Shown here piece after piece: positions 59,101 through 64,000 of a stretch of DNA of 64,000 nucleotides. Made by a program: the position numbers and the translations under genes. Position 1 is the stretch's first letter. The number at the start of each line of letters is the position of its first letter. The notes below the pieces were generated by a model. That model did not search any database, had not been told where the DNA came from, and worked only from the letters and a program-made list of their open reading frames with translations. The DNA is from Escallonia rubra (taxonomy: Eukaryota > Streptophyta > Magnoliopsida > Escalloniales > Escalloniaceae), in assembly GCA_033065855.1 (NCBI GenBank), contig JAVXUO010002949.1, positions 434,001-498,000 of the forward strand, in the 5' to 3' direction.

Positions 59101-61066
59101 TGCTAGATCTTGCATACAACATTGGGTGATATTCACATGAAGCTGTACCCAGAAGAATGTCCGAAAACCGTGGAGAACTTTACAACTCACTGTAGAAATG
59201 GCTATTATGATAATTTGATTTTCCACCGGGTCATCAAAGGATTCATGATTCAAACAGGAGATCCTTTGGGAGACGGCACTGGTGGACAATCGATTTGGGG
59301 AAGAGAGTTTGAAGACGAGTTTCACAAAAGGTGACAATTTAAACTTGCTTATCTAGGGGACTCAATATGACTGTATTATCATCGTTTGCCAAATTTTGTG
59401 CGAGTCACATCAATGGAAATGAGTTTGGAGGTTTTTTTGTGTGTGTGTGTTTGTGTTGGGGGGGTGGGGTGGGTACTAGGAGTGGGATGAATTTATTGTC
59501 CTTCAAAAGAAGACCGTTGGGTTGGGATGCTGATCAAGTAAGCCTGTTATATCAAAGCATCAGTAATGAAAGGCTAGAAGCTTTATTTGAGATGTCAAGG
59601 ATATACGCTGCTTCTTAGAAGCTTTATTTCAGACGTTATTATATACTTCAGTGTGAACTGCTATATTAATGGATAAAGAGAAGGTTGTATAAATGCATTT
59701 TAATTGTTTGGGCATCTCAGTGATGCCGGCTTTTTTCTGGATGGTTCCATCTGGCTCTTTTCTACAGGCAATAACAGTTGTTTTATTCAAAATGAAAGCT
59801 TTAGTAGTATGCTTTCAATTCAATCTATAAATTTCTCCTGTCGCGTATCTTACAGTTCACTAATTTAGACTGCCCAATCAGTACTTGCCACTCTGAATGA
59901 TACACCATAGATGAAGTTTATTATGCTTGTTTCTGCAGCTTGCGGCACGATAGGCCTTTCACCGTGTCAATGGCAAATGCGGGTCCAAACACCAACGGTT
60001 CTCAGTTCTTTATCACCACTGTGGCCACTCCATGGTTAGACAACAAGCACACAGTTTTTGGTAGAGTCGCAAAGGGGATGGACGTTGTACAGGTATGAGC
60101 TGCCATGTCCAAAGACCTTTTGCCTAAGCTTACTATAAGATCTTGTTTTTCATCTTCTGTTCCCTTTCGTATACTGTCTAAGGACTTCCTCTCCTCTATC
60201 TGATGCATTCATATTATACGCAATACTTATATATGTGGCTGGACACAGTGCAAGCCGCTACATTTGTGCCTAATTCGTGAAAAAGGTCCACATTTGTATC
60301 GAAAGTTGTTGAATCAAGACTGGACTGTGGTGGTCACGAATTGATTGCAATTCTTGAAGGCGCTGACCACTCTCTTCACTAAAATTATGTGCATATGTAG
60401 TAGCTCTTGGGAGGGCTTGAACGACGGACCAGGATGTTACAATAAAGTATGCGCTGCTATCATGTTTCTATGCTTTATGAGTTCCGTTTATATGATTCTC
60501 GAGATGAGAAAACAACTCATCCCCTTCATATAGGAACAAAACATACAAAATAGCTTCAACATTGTACGTTCACTCGTTCAGTGGAAAAGCTACTGCATAC
60601 ATATGATATTATATAGATCTTTTACTTGTTAGTTGTTATCATGTGTATGGTGTCTCCATATGGTTATAGTGCATGTATATACGTGTGTGCATATATAATG
60701 TATGTACGTGTGTGCATATATAAGGTGTGTGTATTAATAATACATACATATGTATAGGTATATATAAGGGCATGATATACATGATTACACACCCAGATAA
60801 GGTATGTTCCATGAGTGTTCTGGCGATGTTCTGAAGCCCAGAAGTTTTAGAGTTGCGACTCCTTACACGATACAGCTTACCCCGTGAAGGAGGACAGATA
60901 TCAGTTTGATTACTTCCAAACTGCATATCTGTGTATAAATCAAATGGTCCTGTATTGACTTTTTAAATCTTATGCTTAACAGGCTATAGAGAAAGTGAAG
61001 ACAGACAAGGCTGATAAGCCGTACCAAGATGTGAAAATCTTAAATGTGACTGTCCCCAAGTCTTAA
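38823..61066 (+). CDS. CYP71: WD40-repeat peptidyl-prolyl cis-trans isomerase, CYP71/PPWD1 type (13 exons, 619 aa)
   Basis: Exons: 38823-38974, 44094-44179, 46404-46492, 52645-52884, 53018-53139, 53309-53384, 53559-53666, 53757-53933, 54079-54293, 58477-58609, 59107-59330, 59939-60092, 60983-61066. All introns are GT-AG, phases agree, and the sum is 1860 nt including the stop. The length is close to Arabidopsis CYP71 (about 631 aa). Residues 1-50 are acidic and Pro-rich, about 55-410 carry WD40 repeats, and 467-619 are the cyclophilin domain. Counterparts of the CypA active site are present: Arg507, Phe512 and Gln515 in [15 protein letters not shown], and Trp573 and His578 in PWLDNKH. Activity and cyclosporin binding are thus plausible. 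In Arabidopsis CYP71 is nuclear, binds histone H3, interacts with LHP1 and CAF-1, and supports repression of homeotic genes; the animal relative PPWD1 is spliceosome-associated. The exons look intact. Introns 1, 3 and 9 are enlarged by transposons. Confidence 0.95.
39401..40071. repeat. 335-bp tandem duplication in intron 1
   Basis: GCAAATTTCTAGGATAGG occurs at 39421 and 39756, and the following 300 bases are nearly identical. I noticed only about one difference, so the duplication is recent. Looser related units lie just before it (39250-39400). Confidence 0.92.
41997..42752. mobile_element. Non-autonomous hAT element N1 (756 bp)
   Basis: Ends CTATGAAGCATAGGTGCG and, reversed, CTATGAAGCACGGATACGGG belong to the same family as the intact element at 46742-50622. 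Subterminal GGGTGCGG repeats are present. Flanks CCTTGCAG (41989-41996) and CCTTGTTG (42753-42760) match at 6 of 8, so this copy is older. The interior resembles the leader of the intact element (CGACCACC-rich) and has no transposase. Confidence 0.85.
43229..43575. mobile_element. hAT-type MITE with CTATGTTACATGGAC ends (347 bp)
   Basis: Left CTATGTTACATGGAC and reversed right CTGTGTTACATGGAC form the termini. GTGTCGGATAC-like inner motifs resemble a MITE family common in eudicots. The 8-bp flanks agree at only 5 positions, so the TSD is not convincing. Confidence 0.7.
44094..44179 (+). CDS. CYP71: CYP71-like exon 2
   Basis: Acceptor CAG, donor GTGAGT. Encodes [20 protein letters not shown] and FFITGSLD, the start of WD repeat 1. 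Confidence 0.93.
44180..46403 (+). other. Intron 2 (2.2 kb)
   Basis: The first 0.9 kb shows nothing recognisable apart from a GT-rich run near 44850. From about 45090 it holds a long-inverted-repeat element. Confidence 0.9.
45090..46310. mobile_element. Long-inverted-repeat element (Mutator-like?) in intron 2
   Basis: About 45110-45235 and 46000-46165 are inverted copies sharing TTTGATCACTGGATT-like and CATTGGACTCTT(G/C)AATTT motifs. The stretch 45985-46310 recurs in reverse downstream of the gene (61590-61850). The middle is a GGTGGTGG-rich region with CT tracts. Termini and TSD are not clear, so the class is a guess from the long inverted ends. Confidence 0.45.
46404..46492 (+). CDS. CYP71: CYP71-like exon 3
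   Basis: Encodes [19 protein letters not shown] to GLA, the end of WD repeat 1 and start of repeat 2. Acceptor TAG, donor GTAAGT. Confidence 0.93.
46827..46885. repeat. TA and CA microsatellite
   Basis: (TA)n followed by (CA)n. The second copy of the block has a (TA)n run at 47128-47172, continuing after the MITE at 47362-47380. Confidence 0.95.
47173..47361. mobile_element. 189-bp MITE in the TA microsatellite
   Basis: Starts GGGTCGTGATCCATTGCTAG and ends with its exact reverse complement over about 30 bp. The inner parts (CGATCTGGC, GTCCGC) are also inverted, so it could fold along most of its length. The TSD cannot be told from the flanking (TA)n. GGG start and long TIR suggest a Mutator-like or PIF-like MITE. 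Confidence 0.85.
47586..49908 (-). CDS. hAT transposase (BED, DUF659, hAT dimerisation), nearly intact
   Basis: Three minus-strand blocks in order. At 49908-49456 is a BED zinc finger, [20 protein letters not shown] with PCKKVTP following. At 49610-48315 is the DUF659/RNase H-like core: [18 protein letters not shown], first catalytic Asp in FVSDGWSD, second in [11 protein letters not shown], then FWTPCVVH. At 48242-47586 is the C-terminal dimerisation part, with [20 protein letters not shown] and the Glu-bearing [10 protein letters not shown]. Block 1 and block 2 are in different frames over 49456-49610, so one frameshift or an unusual splice lies near 49460. Between blocks 2 and 3 (48314-48243) the ends look like an intron with donor GTAACT, but the exact acceptor is unclear. 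The protein acts in the nucleus on the GTGCGG-rich ends of its own family. Activity is possible only if these joins are resolved. Confidence 0.88.
50623..50900. other. Intron 3 sequence between two hAT elements
   Basis: Includes a GGGGCCGGGGCCTGGGGC-type G-rich run at about 50665-50710 and otherwise AT-rich sequence. Confidence 0.6.
50901..51768. mobile_element. Non-autonomous hAT element N2 (868 bp) in intron 3
   Basis: Termini CTAGAAAGCACCGGTGCGG and, reversed, CTATGAAGCACGGACACGGG. Perfect 8-bp TSD CTAATAGA (50893-50900 and 51769-51776). Relative to the intact copy it is inverted. Its interior shares a GCGACCACC and TTGAGAGGAGAG stretch with N1 and lacks transposase. Confidence 0.92.
51777..51965 (+). 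repeat. Dispersed repeat R1, copy in intron 3
   Basis: Matches the reverse complement of about 61380-61560 over 180 bp (AAGAGCCTGA, CAAGAACAGCTACGC, TCCTCATAGAGAAGAATCT). Class unknown. Confidence 0.75.
52645..52884 (+). CDS. CYP71: CYP71-like exon 4
   Basis: Encodes [20 protein letters not shown] to EPIISRE, covering WD repeats 2 and 3. Acceptor GCAG, donor GTTTGT. Confidence 0.94.
53018..53139 (+). CDS. CYP71: CYP71-like exon 5
   Basis: Encodes [20 protein letters not shown] to RFPESG. It includes the WD-type [11 protein letters not shown] unit. Confidence 0.94.
53309..53384 (+). CDS. CYP71: CYP71-like exon 6
   Basis: Encodes [20 protein letters not shown] to SSIE. Acceptor GCAG. Confidence 0.93.
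53559..53666 (+). CDS. CYP71: CYP71-like exon 7
   Basis: Encodes [20 protein letters not shown] to YDESLE, a complete WD repeat core. Confidence 0.94.
53757..53933 (+). CDS. CYP71: CYP71-like exon 8
   Basis: Encodes [20 protein letters not shown] to ATLLGIK. Confidence 0.94.
54079..54293 (+). CDS. CYP71: CYP71-like exon 9
   Basis: Encodes [20 protein letters not shown] to KHRIYLF, the last WD-like repeat with an Ala-rich [14 protein letters not shown] loop. Confidence 0.94.
54294..58476 (+). other. Intron 9 (4.2 kb)
   Basis: Contains a 180-bp tandem duplication (56904-57260) with an exon-like minus-strand segment, and a G-rich tract at 55223-55250. The rest shows no recognised gene, LTR or TIR pair. 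Short open frames at 55542-55960 match no family I know. Confidence 0.88.
56904..57260 (-). repeat. 180-bp tandem duplication carrying an exon-like segment
   Basis: GAGGAAAAGTGAAAGAAAAAC occurs at 56904 and 57084. Each copy holds an 87-nt minus-strand stretch (56976-57062 and 57148-57234) bounded by CTACTAG before and GTATGT after. It is open in frame, reading YTYSRVFDR, then [13 protein letters not shown]. It may be a captured exon of unknown origin. Confidence 0.8.
58477..58609 (+). CDS. CYP71: CYP71-like exon 10
   Basis: Encodes [20 protein letters not shown] to SLPDNV, the linker between WD40 and cyclophilin domains. Acceptor TAG, donor GTGAGT. Confidence 0.94.
59107..59330 (+). CDS. CYP71: CYP71-like exon 11
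   Basis: Encodes the first half of the cyclophilin domain, [20 protein letters not shown] to FEDEFHK, with active-site [15 protein letters not shown]. Confidence 0.95.
59939..60092 (+). CDS. CYP71: CYP71-like exon 12
   Basis: Encodes [20 protein letters not shown] to MDVVQ, including the NTNGSQFF and [11 protein letters not shown] cyclophilin motifs. Confidence 0.95.
60983..61066 (+). CDS. CYP71: CYP71-like exon 13 (terminal)
   Basis: Encodes [20 protein letters not shown] to the C-terminal VPKS and stop TAA. Acceptor CAG. Confidence 0.95.
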   Translation, partial: AIEKVKTDKADKPYQDVKILNVTVPKS

Positions 61067-61379
61067 AGGCTCTCCCTTGAAATCATTGATCCACTTCATT
61101 TTGTTGGTGTTCCTCCCCACAGTCATCAGTTTGACATTGTATATGAGGTATGTATGAAATATGACTTTAAGATGGTTAAATGGTTCTTGCTTTGACCCAG
61201 ATCTGCTTTTATTATATTTTAGAGTTGCTTCTTTCATTTGTCTTTCGTTTTCTACGCATGCGCAAAATTGCAGAGGGACAAGCCTCCTATATGTAACAAA
61301 TAAAAAAGGGATTAGTATTAAATCGACATACTGATTCTTCAAGGACAAAACCGTAACTATGTTATTGAACTAAGTAGCC
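61067..61379 (+). other. Presumed 3' UTR and downstream flank
   Basis: AT-rich, with AATAAA-like words at about 61297-61303 that could direct polyadenylation. The site of cleavage cannot be set from sequence alone. Confidence 0.4.
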
Positions 61380-61560
61380 TCAGATTCTTCTCTATGAGGA
61401 AGACAGTAGCTGACTGTGCGTAGCTGTTCTTGCTTCTGATATTTACTAAAGCTGGTCACTTCACTGGGAGGCGAGAGAACTCAGGAGTGGATATCTCAGT
61501 CCTCTTGTCGTAGGATACATGGTTGTGGGGTGGGTACGTCAGGCTCTTATATGACTCGCC
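61380..61560 (-). repeat. Dispersed repeat R1, copy downstream of the gene
   Basis: Reverse complement of 51777-51965. Confidence 0.75.
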
Positions 61561-61584
61561 CAGCGACAAACAACTATGACATTG

Positions 61585-61850
61585 CTTAATGGATTCAACA
61601 CAAGGGTATTTTTGGAATTTTAAATCGAAAACGACGTCATTTTTGGTGTGCCGCCCCTGTGATTTGCCGCGGATTTTATGTTGTAAATACTGTCCGGTAA
61701 CAAATTTACTGTAACGTATACTGTTACCGAAAAGTTCAATTTAACCATTAGATTCCTGTGTGTCAGATTTAGTCACTGTACTCTTCAATTTGACTGGTCA
61801 ACTCATTCTGATCATCTTTCTGATGTGCTTCTCACATGTCCTTGGCTTAA
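61585..61850 (-). repeat. Copy of the intron 2 inverted-repeat element, partial
   Basis: Reverse complement of about 45985-46310, sharing TGACGTCATTTTTGGTGTGC-type sequence, GTTACCGAAAAGTT and ACATGTCCTTGGCTTAATA. Confidence 0.75.
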
Positions 61851-61919
61851 TAACGTTTCTGTTCGCTTAATAATGTTTGTGATTCTTCAAGGACGAAACC
61901 ATGACTATATTATTGACCC

Positions 61920-63562
61920 TGTATATGTACTGTGTTCCCCGCCTACTTTGGTCGGACCCAAGGGCCCACTGCGGGTCCCGTTTTGCGCGACACGCCGACA
62001 CAGTCAACTTTGAACGCTTCCAACCGGTCAAAACGTGCGCGACGTCTCCGCGACGTCCACCGTCGCCCGCGGTCACGCGCCATCTCCGCGATGCATGTCG
62101 CTCGCGCCCATGCGTTGTTCATGCGTCACATGCCCCTGGCACGACGCCCGTCTCCGCAAAAGCGGTCGCCCTCTCCCATGCGCCCCACTCATGTCTCGTG
62201 CCGTTGGCACCGCGCCCATGCGCCACTTTCATGATATGTGCCCCTGGCACCATGTATTATCCCGCGACAGACGTCGCCGAGCCCATGCGCCACTCTCATG
62301 TCTCGTGCTGTGGGCACCGCGCCCGTGCGCCACTCTCATGTCTCGTGCCCCCGGGCACCGCATCTATTAACCACAACATGCACCCCTGCCATGGACCTGG
62401 AACATGCTTCGAGCCACTCTTCAGAGTGTGCAGCATTCCGAGGGGCTCCGCTTGCAGTGCTCTGGCATGAGGACCCTTCGCAGCGGGATAGGCTCGCTAC
62501 CACATATGTCATTTCTGCCTTGGGTGATTTGCATGACACTGGACATGCCTGAGCTGTGACCACATCGCACTCACGTTACTGGTGATCGTATGCACCCACA
62601 CCTGTTCACCACACCATGCGCTCCCGATGTGGACGTGGAACATGCTTCGACCCACTCTCCGGAGTGTGCAACATTCCGAGGGGCTCCGTTTGTAGTGCTC
62701 CGGCATGAGGACCCTTCGCAGCGGGATAGGCTCGCTACCATAGAAGCTATCTCCGCCTGGGGCGACTTGCATGATGCTAGGCACGCGTGAGCTATGACAA
62801 CGTCGCACTCACGTTACCGGTGATCGTCGGCGCCCTCAGGATGATAACCCTCGGGTCACTCCGAGACGGAAGCAGATCTTTGGAGGGCATTGCGCCTAGT
62901 CCGCCTGGCAGTTGGGCATAGGGACCCTCCCTCACCGCTGTCAGGTTCTCTCCGCATCTCTCGACACACCCCTGTGGGATTCAGTAAGGGCCTGGACTGG
63001 TGACTAGGGCAAGGGCTTACTTTGATCATGCCGACGCTGTGTCGTCAGTCTTTTCAAACATGTAGGGCGACACTGTGTGTGGCTCGCAACGCGAATATGG
63101 GAACCGACAGTCCAACGGATCACCGGTATTTGTGGACCCCTGGTGATGTGTCACTCCTAGGGGATGACATGTGGCAATTGATGACACATGCGTACTTTTG
63201 CCTATAAATAGTGGACTTTGGAATACATTTTGAACAGAATTCTCTCATTTGATACAAAGCACTTTCTCACTCTAGAATTCAATGCTCTTAAATTCTAGAG
63301 AGAGAAACATAATTGGACCGTGACATTGGACATAACATCAACCGAGACATTGGACCTTGATGTGGACCTTAGCTTGAACTGTCGGCCATGTTCGTCTCAG
63401 CCTTATCTGCACAACATTGCCACTCCTCACGGCCTATCTAGGAAACCTTGCTCTCTGCCCTTACTACACCCTCGTTGTGTCATACTTTGTACATCTGGCA
63501 ACTGATTCGGACTGTATGTTTTTTGACACCTCCACGTAACTACGAACCCAATTTTCTTGGCA
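61920..63562 (+). mobile_element. GC-rich LTR, relative of 31126-33284
   Basis: Plus-orientation counterpart of the GC-rich LTR in the hAT relic. It has a TATA box in GCCTATAAATAGTG (63200-63213), CTCTAGAATTC near the presumed transcription start, and the end CCTCCACGTAAC..CTTGGCA. Tandem units with ATGCGCCACTCTCATGTCTC lie at 62190-62355, and a 290-bp unit with GGACCCTTCGCAGCGGGATA is repeated (62370 and 62640). No TSD or internal region was recognised, so it is solo or truncated. The family is unknown. Confidence 0.55.
62375..62820. repeat. Tandem duplication inside the GC-rich LTR
   Basis: ACATGCTTCGA, CATTCCGAGGGGCTCCG and the CTTCGCAGCGGGATAGGCTC run occur twice with a spacing of about 240 bp. 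They generate repeated short open frames that are not genes. Confidence 0.85.
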
Positions 63563-64000
63563 TCTTACTGTCTGCGTGCAAAGAGATATCTGAGAAGAAA
63601 AGAAAGAGATTTCCTCCTCTTCAAAAAGTTGCTTTTACATTTGTGTGGCCTATAAGCATTTAAATTTCTTTTGGCCGTTCACTTCCACATCTTAAACTTT
63701 AAGAATGTCATTAATGAGAAAAATCTTAAACATAAAACAAAGCTGAGCGATTATCCGAAAAAGAGAAATGGACAAGACACATAGACGACATTACGCGTAC
63801 AACTACAAACACTCGAGAAACATTCCCCATCAACTCAAAGACTGGATTAAACGAGTCCAACGTAAGTGTGAACTTGTGTGACAGCTCTTCCTATTTTATT
63901 TGCCTCCAAGAGTGTAGCCTGGGGGGTATGTCTGAGCCTGAAGGAGGATGGTATTGGGAATCAGATAGGCTTGGTGATGATGCCTGTCTTATGTCGTTAT
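63563..64000. other. Right edge, nothing recognised
   Basis: AT-rich sequence with no primer site, coding motif or terminal repeat visible before the window ends. Confidence 0.5.

Noticed and set aside
61901-62552. Overlapping plus-strand frames up to 189 codons
   Set aside because: They lie in the GC-rich LTR and follow its repeated CATGCGCCACTC units. There is no family match.

Overview
The window is nuclear DNA of a flowering plant, most likely a eudicot. The evidence is one intron-rich plant housekeeping gene in a sea of Ty3/gypsy chromovirus LTR elements, hAT elements, MITEs and a CACTA-like long inverted repeat. I saw no rRNA or tRNA gene and no CRISPR array. Boundaries were set by eye from target-site duplications (TSDs), terminal repeats and splice sites.

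Left part, 1-36270: a nested transposon cluster built inside a plant mobile domain (PMD) coding fragment. The PMD reading runs to 331 and resumes at 35841. Between lies a Ty3/gypsy element (B, minus strand, TSD TGTAC). B's left LTR was entered by a second, larger Ty3/gypsy element (A, 602-19557, TSD CCTTA). A in turn holds a solo LTR (6075-8996, TSD GTCAC) and a 4.2 kb palindrome-like element (9890-14118). B's right LTR was entered by a 9.1 kb hAT relic (24949-34048). That relic holds a hAT MITE (26356-28536), which itself holds a solo LTR (26854-28495, TSD ATACC). The relic also holds a GC-rich LTR with a 30-bp minisatellite (31126-33284). The insertion order can be read directly from the interruptions.

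Middle, 36271-38822: a long-TIR element and two related MITEs lie upstream of the gene, followed by a short promoter and 5' UTR with a telo-box.

Right part, 38823-61066: one complete host gene in 13 exons (1860 nt, 619 aa) encoding a WD40-cyclophilin of the CYP71 / PPWD1 type. In Arabidopsis this protein binds histone H3 and supports Polycomb-type silencing. Its coding exons are clean, but introns 1, 2, 3 and 9 are swollen by repeats. Intron 3 holds an almost intact hAT transposon (46742-50622) with a perfect 8-bp TSD, and a deletion derivative of the same family also with a perfect TSD. A third, older relative lies in intron 1. Downstream, 61575-63562 carries repeat copies and a GC-rich LTR related to the one at 31126-33284.

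No new multi-gene system was found. The most notable items are the young hAT family inside a chromatin-silencing gene, the 1.5 kb-arm inverted repeat, and the TSD-supported nesting five levels deep.
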